Shown here piece by piece: positions 7,107 through 12,034 of a stretch of 12,806 nt of DNA. A model generated the notes under the pieces. The model was not told where the DNA came from. It worked only from the letters and a program-made list of their open reading frames with translations, and did no database searches. The position numbers and the translations under genes are program-made. Positions within the stretch are counted from its first letter, which is position 1. Each line of letters begins with the position of its first letter. This DNA comes from an uncultured Lachnospiraceae bacterium (GTDB lineage Bacteria; Bacillota; Clostridia; Lachnospirales; Lachnospiraceae): the NCBI GenBank assembly GCA_937891165.1, contig CALAEX010000033.1, positions 1-12,806 of the forward strand, in the 5' to 3' direction.

Positions 7107-7409
7107 CTAAGGTCTAAATTGAATTCGTCCCATAGATTCGGGAGTTTGTTCTTGTTTTTTTTGTTCTTTCTGAAAAGAACTTATCTGTTCTGAATTGCCT
7201 TGATTCTCTATCAAAGTTTCTGGTTGTACCAATAACAAATCTACTAAAGCAGCAAACTGGTAACCTGTTAATACTCGATTACCAAGTCCTTGCATATATC
7301 CCATCAACCAAGAAGAACTTGTTTTATTTTCTTCTTTCACTCTTATTTCTAAATCTTTATATAATTTATTAAACTTTCTATTATGTAAAAATCGAATAAC
7401 AAGTATCAT
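7107..7409 (-). CDS. 100-aa protein of unknown function upstream of major coat
   Basis: Ribosome site AAAGGG 6 bases before ATG; the stop is 57 bases before the coat gene. The N-terminus is hydrophobic then basic (MILVIRFLHNRKFNKLYKDL), the middle has SSWLMGYMQGLGNRVLTGYQFAALVDLLL, and the C-terminal third is Gln/Glu/Lys-rich and probably disordered. No membrane span or family is clear. Its place between a possible attenuator and the coat gene suggests a structural-module or regulatory role, but this cannot be assigned. Confidence 0.65.
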   Translation of the reverse strand: MILVIRFLHNRKFNKLYKDLEIRVKEENKTSSSWLMGYMQGLGNRVLTGYQFAALVDLLLVQPETLIENQGNSEQISSFQKEQKKQEQTPESMGRIQFRP

Positions 7410-7430
7410 AAATCCCTTTCTCTTTTCTCA

Positions 7431-7473
7431 TAAAAATGGAAAAGGGAACAATCCCATTTCTGGAACTATTCCC
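7431..7473 (-). terminator. Possible terminator/attenuator separating early and structural genes
   Basis: Minus-strand 12-bp stem (three G-U pairs), GGGAATAGTTCC / GGGATTGTTCCC with loop AGAAAT, followed by TTTTCCATTTTT. It lies downstream of the 92-aa gene and about 35 bases before the 100-aa gene. A TTGACA at about 7522-7517 lies just upstream but lacks a good -10 element, so a separate structural-gene promoter is uncertain. Confidence 0.5.
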
Positions 7474-7560
7474 ACAGGGAGCTACTAGAATTCTTCCTTT
7501 CATTGTTTTCCATTTTAAATATTGTCAATAGTTCTTTCACCAACTCAAAGCTTAAAGTTT

Positions 7561-7839
7561 CTATTTATTTTCTTTAATAAATTCTAGTCCAACGACTTCT
7601 GCTTTCTTAAATTCATTCATTCCATAAACAAATTGGAATTCTTGATTAATATGTTCTGGTTTGATGGAATGCCAACATTCCTCTGAAATAAAGCTGTCTC
7701 CTGTCTCAAAACCAATACATCCTTTTTCTTTTTTCTTGTCGCTAAACGGCGAAACATAATGGATTTTGTACCAATATCCTGATTTATCTTTCTTTAAAAA
7801 CTGTTCTTTTCCGACCAAAGTCATACTAACACTACTCAT
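7561..7839 (-). CDS. 92-aa protein, candidate ssDNA-binding protein (pV-like)
   Basis: A small soluble protein with alternating beta-strand patterns (YWYKIHYVSPFS, KGCIGFETGDSFI, EFQFVYGMNEFKKAEVVGLEF), several aromatic residues and many lysines, which fits an OB-fold. Filamentous phages encode an OB-fold ssDNA-binding protein of about 75-110 aa just upstream of the coat genes, and this gene has that size and position. Ribosome site GAGAGG lies close to the ATG (about 3-4 bases). No diagnostic motif was recognised, so the role is a context-based guess. It is preceded by a 48-base gap and followed by a possible terminator. Confidence 0.68.
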   Translation of the reverse strand: MSSVSMTLVGKEQFLKKDKSGYWYKIHYVSPFSDKKKEKGCIGFETGDSFISEECWHSIKPEHINQEFQFVYGMNEFKKAEVVGLEFIKENK

Positions 7840-7887
7840 TTCCTCTCTTCTTCTCTTCTCCTTTCTTACGTTAGTATTTACATCTAT

Positions 7888-8436
7888 TTATAAAAAACTT
7901 TCTTCTGGTTCTGCCATTTCTGGACAAGGATATAAAAATTGATAACCAGCGGAAAGCCATGTTCTAACTTCTTTCAATTCTTTTTCCCAATCAGCATCTG
8001 GATTTTCTTTCAAAAATCTACTCTTATAATCATTGAATTCTTCTTCATATGTTTTTAATTCTACTCTAATGTTTTCTTCATCTTCTTCAAAAAACTTCAC
8101 ATTTTTCAATGTTTCTTGTATTATATCAATATTGTATCCTAATTGACTAAACTCCTGAACATCTACACCATACTCATCTAAAAATACTAGAAGATTGTTG
8201 TTAGGCTTATGATAAAAATCATATTCCTCTAACCATCGTTTCGCTAAAGCACACTCATTGGATTCAAACACGGAAGGTTCTTCTCCTAATAAATCTTTCA
8301 AAAAAGTTTCCAATAACTGTGACACTGTAAGATTACGCTTACCACATATTTTAAAAATTTCTTCACAGTGCATATCTGATAACTGCAATGTTACTTGTCT
8401 TGGTTGCAATTCATTTCTATAATCTTCTTCTTTCAT
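7888..8436 (-). CDS. 182-aa protein of unknown function with RHH-like N-terminus
   Basis: Residues about 13-50 (RQVTLQLSDMHCEEIFKI ... LTVSQLLETFLKDLL) look like a ribbon-helix-helix segment: a short strand followed by two helices with the TVSQLLE turn. The rest is acidic and helical (EEDEENIRVELKTYEEEF), ending WLSAGYQFLYPCPEMAEPEES. The ribosome site AAAGG lies 10 bases upstream inside the motif AAAGGTCGATG, which is also found twice before the previous gene. It could be a DNA-binding regulator or a phage takeover protein; neither is shown. Second gene of the leftward operon. Confidence 0.72.
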   Translation of the reverse strand: MKEEDYRNELQPRQVTLQLSDMHCEEIFKICGKRNLTVSQLLETFLKDLLGEEPSVFESNECALAKRWLEEYDFYHKPNNNLLVFLDEYGVDVQEFSQLGYNIDIIQETLKNVKFFEEDEENIRVELKTYEEEFNDYKSRFLKENPDADWEKELKEVRTWLSAGYQFLYPCPEMAEPEESFL

Positions 8437-8461
8437 TTTTCATCGACCTTTCTTTTTTATA

Positions 8462-8989
8462 TCAACCAAAAGCAACTTCTGTTCTCCGAACTAAATTTCC
8501 TTTTCTATCAAATTCTAATGTCGCTTCCTCTAAAAAACCAAGTTTTTTCAAATTCATACTTACCACTGCTTTATTCTGTTCTGTAATAATACCTCTAACA
8601 ACCTTACCTTTTTTTATCAGTACAAGTCTTCCATCATTCCAACAAGCATTTCTATAATTCTCTTCCAACTTCTCCAATATTCTTAAAGCAACCTTATAAT
8701 CTGTTGCAATATTTAAAAAATAACTAGCAGACTCTTCTAATATTTCTTCTAATTCGTCATAAGCTCCAGAAGCTACAAAAATTTTTAAACGGTTTACAAT
8801 AATAAATTCACCATTTGGATATTTCTCAAACATAAAATCTCTAAATTCTTCATCTGTTAAAGAAAAAGGAATTTTGTCATCCTGCTCATACTCATGCTTG
8901 ATTACTACATAATCATTTAGTTCAAATTGTTCACTACACATTTGAAGGAATTCTTCTTTATTCATTTTTCCACCATCGACCTTTCTCAT
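8462..8989 (-). CDS. Early protein of unknown function, 167-175 aa
   Basis: First gene of the leftward operon. It is acidic and soluble; middle part DELEEILEESASYFLNIATDYKVALRILEKLEENYRN is helical and the C-terminal third looks beta-rich (GRLVLIKKGKVVRGIITE, EATLEFDRKGNLVRRTEV). No family recognised. The first ATG (8989) has AAAGG only 3 bases upstream. An in-frame ATG at 8965 (MNKEEFLQ) has GGTGG 4 bases upstream and may be the real start. Two copies of AAAGGTCGATG precede it. It starts downstream of a 10-bp leader hairpin at 9004-9035. Confidence 0.72.
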   Translation of the reverse strand: MRKVDGGKMNKEEFLQMCSEQFELNDYVVIKHEYEQDDKIPFSLTDEEFRDFMFEKYPNGEFIIVNRLKIFVASGAYDELEEILEESASYFLNIATDYKVALRILEKLEENYRNACWNDGRLVLIKKGKVVRGIITEQNKAVVSMNLKKLGFLEEATLEFDRKGNLVRRTEVAFG

Positions 8990-8997
8990 CGACCTTT
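8974..8997 (-). promoter_or_regulatory. Tandem AAAGGTCGATG motifs in the leader of the first operon gene
   Basis: AAAGGTCGATG occurs at 8997-8987 and 8984-8974 and again at 8451-8441 before the second gene. Each contains the ribosome-binding AAAGG. The shared motif may be a site for translational control of both genes or an old local duplication. Confidence 0.4.
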
Positions 8998-9003
8998 AGA
9001 CTC

Positions 9004-9071
9004 ACAGAGAGGATGAAACTCGAGTAATCCTCTCTGCGATAGTTAACACCAGCATCGATGACTCTGGTGAT
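9004..9071 (-). promoter_or_regulatory. Two leader hairpins before the phage operon
   Basis: A perfect 10-bp stem CAGAGAGGAT/ATCCTCTCTG (9004-9035) and a 6-bp stem CACCAG/CTGGTG (9048-9070). Neither is followed by a U tract in either direction, so they are not ordinary terminators. They lie in the untranslated leader and may protect or regulate the mRNA. Confidence 0.5.
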
Positions 9072-9095
9072 AACTTCTTGGATATACATTTACAA
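9067..9095 (-). promoter_or_regulatory. Weak leftward promoter candidate sharing a -35 region with a rightward promoter
   Basis: TTGTAA at 9095-9090, 17-base spacer, TATCAC at 9072-9067. The -35 is embedded in ATTTGTAAATGTA, which resembles half of the repressor operator (ACATTTGTAA). It would fire into the first phage operon gene. Confidence 0.35.
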
Positions 9096-9117
9096 ATAAT
9101 GCCAACCTCGCTATAAT
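9089..9117 (+). promoter_or_regulatory. Promoter for the first 27-aa peptide
   Basis: TTTACA at 9089-9094, exactly 17 bases, TATAAT at 9112-9117. The transcript would start near 9124 and begin with a 7-bp hairpin TAGGTAG/CTACCTA (9135-9156) just before the ribosome site. Confidence 0.65.
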
Positions 9118-9170
9118 ATAAATTGAAAAGAATATAGGTAGCATCCACTCTACCTAGAAAGGAGGCAATT

Positions 9171-9254
9171 ATGGAACCCATTTATGTACATCCGCTTGTA
9201 TTTTTTGGCGTTTTTGCCATTTTAGGTCTCATTTTCAGAACACCTAAAAGATAA
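9171..9254 (+). CDS. 27-aa single-span membrane peptide, possible type I toxin-like
   Basis: Ribosome site AAAGGAGG 5 bases before ATG and a good promoter upstream. The peptide is MEPIYVHPLVFFGVFAILGL followed by IFRTPKR: one hydrophobic span with a basic tail, the form of Gram-positive type I toxins and other small membrane peptides. An antisense promoter candidate (9334-9363) and a stem GATAAC...GTTATC ending near the stop codon would give a short antisense RNA touching its 3' end. A leader-peptide or signalling role is equally possible. No family recognised. Confidence 0.6.
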   Translation: MEPIYVHPLVFFGVFAILGLIFRTPKR

Positions 9255-9295
9255 CAACATTTATAACAAAAGCTCTAAAGCTTAGTTATCGGAGT

Positions 9296-9323
9296 GCTGC
9301 ATCCACTCAGCTATAGATGCAGC
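9296..9323. repeat. 8-bp inverted repeat between the two small peptide genes
   Basis: GCTGCATC (9296-9303) and GATGCAGC (9316-9323) form a perfect stem with a 12-base loop. No U tract follows on the plus strand. It would lie in the body of the putative antisense RNA from 9334-9363. Confidence 0.5.
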
Positions 9324-9333
9324 TGATACTTGT

Positions 9334-9363
9334 AATATAACAATGATTATTCCATCCTTACAA
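9334..9363 (-). promoter_or_regulatory. Candidate antisense promoter
   Basis: TTGTAA at 9363-9358, 18-base spacer, TATATT at 9339-9334. The RNA would start near 9327, run through the GCTGCATC hairpin and could end at the GATAAC/GTTATC hairpin with UUUU near 9249, overlapping the end of the first small peptide gene. Confidence 0.35.
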
Positions 9364-9367
9364 TTAT

Positions 9368-9396
9368 TTGCAAATTGACAAGATTTGCGTTATAAT
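9368..9396 (+). promoter_or_regulatory. Promoter for the second 27-aa peptide
   Basis: TTGCAA at 9368-9373, 17 bases, TATAAT at 9391-9396. The transcript starts near 9403 directly with the palindrome GGCTTAATTTAAGCC (9404-9418), a 5' hairpin placed like that of the first peptide gene. Confidence 0.7.
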
Positions 9397-9448
9397 AAAG
9401 AATGGCTTAATTTAAGCCGATTAAATATGAAAGGAGGTTTTTCGTCCC

Positions 9449-9532
9449 ATGAGTTCCCTTGAAATATGCGGATGGATTGTCTTTTTGGGTACCATCCTAG
9501 TATGTTACATAAAAAATAAACTTTTTGGATAA
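9449..9532 (+). CDS. 27-aa single-span membrane peptide
   Basis: Ribosome site AAAGGAGG 11 bases before ATG. The peptide is MSSLEICGWIVFLGTILVCY followed by IKNKLFG: one hydrophobic span with two cysteines and a basic tail. Same length, strand, promoter-hairpin-leader design and topology as the peptide at 9171-9254, though little sequence identity. No terminator is clear after it. It is antisense to the leader of the phage operon transcribed from 9630-9658. It could be a toxin, a membrane signalling peptide or a superinfection factor; no family recognised. Confidence 0.55.
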   Translation: MSSLEICGWIVFLGTILVCYIKNKLFG

Positions 9533-9603
9533 GACATTATCCTCACACCCTACATAATTAACCGAATTGCTGTAAATCCCACCTTACAACAATTTCCTTT
9601 CAA

Positions 9604-9619
9604 ACTCACATTTGTAAGT
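9604..9619. promoter_or_regulatory. Operator O1 (repressor site)
   Basis: ACTCACATTTGTAAGT, 15 of 16 bases matching the perfect copy O3. Centre is 32 bp from O2. Lies just downstream of the leftward transcription start. Confidence 0.65.
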
Positions 9620-9629
9620 TTCTAAATAA

Positions 9630-9658
9630 ATATTAGCATACATTTGTGAATTTGTCAA
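9630..9658 (-). promoter_or_regulatory. Main leftward (lytic) promoter
   Basis: Minus-strand TTGACA at 9658-9653, exactly 17 bases, TAATAT at 9635-9630; near consensus. Operator O2 fills the whole spacer, so repressor binding would block polymerase. The transcript would start near 9623 and run about 630 bases before the first clear gene (8989), antisense to both 27-aa peptide genes. Confidence 0.75.
9636..9651. promoter_or_regulatory. Operator O2 (repressor site) inside the leftward promoter
   Basis: GCATACATTTGTGAAT, the most divergent of three copies, keeping the core TACATTTGT. Lies between -35 and -10 of the leftward promoter. Confidence 0.6.
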
Positions 9659-9665
9659 CCATTAA

Positions 9666-9681
9666 ACTTACATTTGTAAGT
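9666..9681. promoter_or_regulatory. Operator O3 (repressor site) next to the repressor ribosome site
   Basis: ACTTACATTTGTAAGT, a near-perfect palindrome, 30 bp from O2 and abutting the AAGGAG ribosome site of the repressor gene. Occupancy would give autoregulation. Confidence 0.7.
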
Positions 9682-9691
9682 AAGGAGAAAC

Positions 9692-10057
9692 ATGAAAACT
9701 ATAGAAAGAATTTTAATTACTGCTGAAGAAAAACATATCAAACAAGCTGACATTGCTAAAGCTATTGGTAAAGGTACGTCTCAAATTACTAATTGGAAAA
9801 ACCGTAACAGTGACCCTCCTATAGAACACCTACCAGCAATTGCTAAACTATTAAATGTATCTGTAGAATGGCTTATCACTGGAAAAGAATCTGTAACGCC
9901 TTCGCTTCCTATTCTTCAGGAAGACAAACAACGCTTATTAGATTTCTATGACCAGTGCAGTTCTGAAGGTCAAAGCAGAATTATGGAACAAGCGGAATTT
10001 ATTGCTCAGAAACATCCTCGACAAGAGGAAAAATTATCAAAATACAAGATTGGTTAA
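9692..10057 (+). CDS. XRE/Cro-CI family repressor
   Basis: 121 aa. Residues 1-66 form a classic helix-turn-helix of the XRE family (KQADIAKAIGKGTSQITNWK for the two key helices, then PAIAKLLNVSVEWLITGKE). The C-terminal 50 residues are helical, probably for dimerisation, without a LexA-type protease domain. Ribosome site AAGGAG 4 bases before ATG. Three palindromes ACTTACATTTGTAAGT-like lie upstream around the divergent leftward promoter. This is the likely prophage repressor and immunity protein. It forms an operon with the DUF2726 gene (18-base gap). Confidence 0.9.
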   Translation: MKTIERILITAEEKHIKQADIAKAIGKGTSQITNWKNRNSDPPIEHLPAIAKLLNVSVEWLITGKESVTPSLPILQEDKQRLLDFYDQCSSEGQSRIMEQAEFIAQKHPRQEEKLSKYKIG

Positions 10058-10075
10058 AAGAAAGGAACAAATGAC

Positions 10076-10666
10076 ATGGAAATCATTATTATCTTAATTT
10101 TATTAATTGCCGTTATAACACTATCTATTTGTTTACTAAAATTAAAACAAGGTACATCCAAACCAAATAATCAACAAACCCCAAAAGAACCTGAACAGAA
10201 CAAAGAACAAAAAGATGAATCTTATAGCTCTGATTTTGACTATTCTTATATGCCTTATAAAAAAGCTAACTTATTAACTAAGACAGAATATGCTTTCTTT
10301 TTCGCACTAATGAAAGAATGTAACAAACGTAAAATCATGGTTTGTCCTAAAGTGCGTTTAGAAGATGTTGCCTATGTCACTGATAAAAATAACCGTTTGA
10401 AATATAGAGGCTACGTAAAGTCAAGACATATTGATTTCATTTTAGTAACTATGCGTTGTGAAATACTTGCTGGTGTAGAACTGGATGACCCTAGCCATGA
10501 CAATGAAAAAGCTGCTAAGACAGATAGATTTAAAAATGAGTTATTTAAGACAATTGAAGTACCTCTCATCCGAATCAAAGTAGGAACGGATTATGCTACA
10601 GAACTGAACACTGTTTTTAATCAATTAAATTTAACTGGAGTTAGTACAAAAACAGCTGAAAAATGA
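10076..10666 (+). CDS. Membrane-anchored DUF2726 protein (PD-(D/E)XK nuclease-like)
   Basis: 196 aa. Residues 1-22 form one N-terminal membrane span, 23-60 are a charged, low-complexity linker, and 65-185 are a DUF2726 domain. Visible conserved features: E71 in TKTEYAFF, D120 in HIDFIL, V-E135-L-D-D138 followed by H141, D150 and K153, and the end strand VPLIRIKV. DUF2726 belongs to the PD-(D/E)XK-like nuclease group, where such residues bind metal. Ribosome site AAAGGA 9 bases before ATG. Second gene of the repressor operon, so likely expressed in the lysogen. A role in superinfection exclusion or DNA processing at the membrane is possible but not shown. Confidence 0.82.
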   Translation: MEIIIILILLIAVITLSICLLKLKQGTSKPNNQQTPKEPEQNKEQKDESYSSDFDYSYMPYKKANLLTKTEYAFFFALMKECNKRKIMVCPKVRLEDVAYVTDKNNRLKYRGYVKSRHIDFILVTMRCEILAGVELDDPSHDNEKAAKTDRFKNELFKTIEVPLIRIKVGTDYATELNTVFNQLNLTGVSTKTAEK

Positions 10667-10687
10667 TAATATCTTTCCTAATCAATC

Positions 10688-10726
10688 AAAAAAGACACTC
10701 TAACATAAAAATGCTAGAATGTCTTT
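10688..10726 (-). terminator. Terminator of the toxin mRNA (perhaps bidirectional)
   Basis: Stem AAAGACA...TGTCTTT extended inward with two mismatches, loop AAAA. On the minus strand it is followed by six U residues, fitting the end of the toxin transcript. On the plus strand only UUU follows, so termination after DUF2726 would be weaker. Confidence 0.7.
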
Positions 10727-10734
10727 AATACTTC

Positions 10735-10763
10735 TTGACAATTTGCCTCGTAAGGCTTATATT
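10735..10763 (+). promoter_or_regulatory. Promoter of the antitoxin RNA
   Basis: TTGACA at 10735-10740, exactly 17 bases, TATATT at 10758-10763, giving a start near 10770. Confidence 0.75.
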
Positions 10764-10769
10764 ATAAGT

Positions 10770-10866
10770 AACAGGGAAACCCGAAACGGTTCGCCCCGAC
10801 TAATGATTTCCTACTGCATAATTATGCAGCAGCCGTCATTGCTGGTGACAATGGCGGCTATTTTTT
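10770..10866 (+). ncRNA. RatA-like antisense antitoxin RNA
   Basis: About 97 nt from the promoter above to a Rho-independent terminator (stem AGCCGTCATTG/CAATGGCGGCT, one G-U pair, then TTTTTT at 10861-10866). It contains an inner palindrome CTGCATAATTATGCAG and a GGGAAACCCGAAACGGTT segment. It is antisense to the last codon and 3' untranslated part of the toxin mRNA, the arrangement of TxpA/RatA and BsrG/SR4 in Bacillus. It should trigger decay or block the toxin mRNA. Exact ends are inferred. Confidence 0.7.
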
Positions 10867-10950
10867 ACGGCTGTTATAAATCTGTAAAAACAAACCTATG
10901 AGAGCCACGATAAAAGTACAAAATTCGAAAAATTCTGAATATGTAATCAT
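10858..10950 (-). CDS. 30-aa type I toxin, holin-like (TxpA/BsrG type)
   Basis: The peptide begins MITYSEFFEFCTFIVALIGL, continues FLQIYNS and ends in the basic tail RKK. The MxTY-E start, the FIVALIGL membrane span and the Lys-rich tail are typical of the putative holin-like toxin family of Firmicutes. Ribosome site AAAGGAGG is 7-8 bases before ATG. A promoter (11051-11079) and a long 5' leader with alternative hairpins, a long 3' region over the antisense RNA and a terminator at 10688-10726 complete the module. In known systems the peptide inserts in the cell membrane and stops growth; here it probably stabilises the prophage. Confidence 0.82.
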   Translation of the reverse strand: MITYSEFFEFCTFIVALIGLFLQIYNSRKK

Positions 10951-10952
10951 CG

Positions 10953-10997
10953 TCATCCCTCCTTTCGTTTTCGTCTGGAGGGATTGATTTTATCCCT
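10953..10997 (-). promoter_or_regulatory. Alternative SD-sequestering hairpins in the toxin leader
   Basis: In toxin mRNA order: GGAGGGAT (mimic), 7 bases, ATCCCTCC (anti-SD), 14 bases, GGAGGGAT containing the real ribosome site, then GACG and ATG. The anti-SD can pair with either copy, giving two mutually exclusive stems, one of which hides the start. Confidence 0.7.
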
Positions 10998-11050
10998 CCG
11001 AGTCCTGAACTGGAGGGCGAGCCGCCTCGCTTTGATTTCCCTTGATTGTT

Positions 11051-11079
11051 ATGATATCAAAAAATGACAGATTTTGCAA
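11051..11079 (-). promoter_or_regulatory. Promoter of the toxin mRNA
   Basis: Minus-strand TTGCAA at 11079-11074, exactly 17 bases, TATCAT at 11056-11051; start near 11044, giving a leader of about 95 nt. Confidence 0.6.
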
Positions 11080-11113
11080 TATTAAATTCTATCGCTTGCC
11101 AAAAAAATACGCT

Positions 11114-11205
11114 ACAGAGCAGCTTGTTCTGGAGCTATTCTTTTGCCCCTCACGGCAAAAGAATCCAGCTCCAGAATCGGACCCCATACGGTCCGACTGC
11201 TCTGT
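11114..11205 (+). repeat. Three-way-junction element, copy 1
   Basis: Outer stem ACAGAGCAG/CTGCTCTGT (11114-11122 with 11197-11205) encloses two arms. Arm 1 is CTGGAGCT and ATTCTTTTGCC paired with GGCAAAAGAAT and AGCTCCAG (loop CCTCAC). Arm 2 is TCGGACC/GGTCCGA (loop CCATAC). Arm 2 abuts the outer stem directly. A single-strand (complementary-strand) origin or packaging signal is the natural reading in an ssDNA phage. Confidence 0.75.
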
Positions 11206-11413
11206 CAATCTCTTTTCCTAAAATATGCTAAATTATAAATTAATTTTTAAAAATCTCTTTTCTATTGTTTCCTATTTTTTCTTGGTTTTCCTGAAGGCTT
11301 TTTCTATTTTTATACTTTTGTTTAAAGTTTCTTTGTGTCTGCTTTTTTTCTTGCAGTCATTTTTTTGTTTCTGTCTGCTTTTCTTTCTTTTTCGTGTACC
11401 ATTCCGACCCCTC

Positions 11414-11489
11414 CTAGCGCCTTTGGCGCGCTCCTCCCCTGCCCCCTCCCAGGGAGGAGCTTGGTAAGCGATACTTTCTTCATTTTCCT
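11414..11489 (+). repeat. GC-hairpin module, copy 1
   Basis: Hairpin GCGCC/GGCGC, then GCTCCTCCC/GGGAGGAGC, then ACTTTCTTCATTTTCCT (11473-11489). A second module with the same order and different stem sequences follows 138 bp later. Confidence 0.55.
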
Positions 11490-11555
11490 AAAGTTTTTTT
11501 CTAGCTTTAGACTTGTGTTTAAAGGTTTGGGGATTTCTGTTTATTTCCCACCACC

Positions 11556-11627
11556 TCTCTCGGCTTCGCCGCGTCTCTCCTGACCCGCCCAAAGAGACTT
11601 AATTAGCTTTACTTTCTTCATTTTCCT
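11556..11627 (+). repeat. GC-hairpin module, copy 2
   Basis: Hairpin CGGC/GCCG, then GTCTCT/AGAGAC, then ACTTTCTTCATTTTCCT (11611-11627). Stem sequences changed on both sides relative to copy 1, so pairing is kept. Confidence 0.55.
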
Positions 11628-11660
11628 TAAAGTCTGTTTCTTCAAAAAAGAAACAATAAA

Positions 11661-11777
11661 AATTTCCTCAGAATGGCTTGCTAGGAAATTCTCAAAACAG
11701 CCTAGAACCCGCTTAAATAAAGGCTTTTTCTTAAAGTTTCCTGGTATTTTCAGACCACCTAGTAGAAACTGGTGGTC
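11661..11777. repeat. Two simple hairpins
   Basis: AATTTCCT/AGGAAATT (11661-11668, 11683-11690) and GACCACC/GGTGGTC (11753-11759, 11771-11777). No U tract follows the second; nothing else seen here. Confidence 0.5.
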
Positions 11778-11798
11778 AAGATTCGTTTTTCGCCATCG

Positions 11799-11880
11799 CT
11801 CCCACTCGTCAAGGGCTACAGCAAGTCGGTAAAAAGCACCGACCCTTGACTTCGCTCCCGCTTACATTTTCTCGGTCAAT
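11799..11880 (+). repeat. Structured repeat R1, copy a
   Basis: Outer stem GTCAAGGG/CCTTGAC, one-sided bulge CTACAGCAA, inner stem GTCGGT/ACCGAC, loop AAAAAGC, then a conserved tail through CTCGGTCAA. Nearly identical to copy b 139 bp later. Confidence 0.8.
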
Positions 11881-11890
11881 CTATAATAGA
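11880..11890 (+). other. Candidate rolling-circle nick site
   Basis: TCTATAATAGA, a short palindrome between the two R1 copies, resembles the TCTAATAG core nicked by pT181-type Rep proteins. The resemblance is short and the assignment speculative. Confidence 0.25.
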
Positions 11891-11937
11891 CGTTTCCTCT
11901 ACATCCTTTTTTAATTTCTATATCCTTTGGGAAGTCA

Positions 11938-12020
11938 CTCCCACTCGTCAAGGGCTACAGCAAGTCGGCAAAAAGCGTGCCGACCCTTGACTTCGTTCCC
12001 GTTTACGTTTTCTCGGTCAA
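11938..12020 (+). repeat. Structured repeat R1, copy b
   Basis: Same fold as copy a. The inner stem is GTCGGC/GCCGAC instead of GTCGGT/ACCGAC (compensatory change) with a two-base longer loop. Bulge CTACAGCAA and loop AAAAAGC are unchanged. Confidence 0.8.
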
Positions 12021-12034
12021 TTTATGTTTTGAGG

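Noticed and set aside
9291..9303. 13-base match CGGAGTGCTGCAT between this region and the rep ribosome-binding leader (3099-3111, other strand), suggesting an antisense RNA acting on rep
   Set aside because: A 13-base match is expected by chance in a window of this size. A minus-strand RNA from here would be complementary to the rep start site, so it may be worth remembering, but there is no further support.
8990..9620. Additional leftward gene in the long leader of the phage operon
   Set aside because: Only frames of about 10 codons with poor starts are present on the minus strand.
11225..11583. Plus-strand open frames of 80-82 codons in the hairpin-rich region
   Set aside because: Phe/Leu/Ser-rich products of a T- and C-rich strand that run through strong hairpins and lack ribosome sites.
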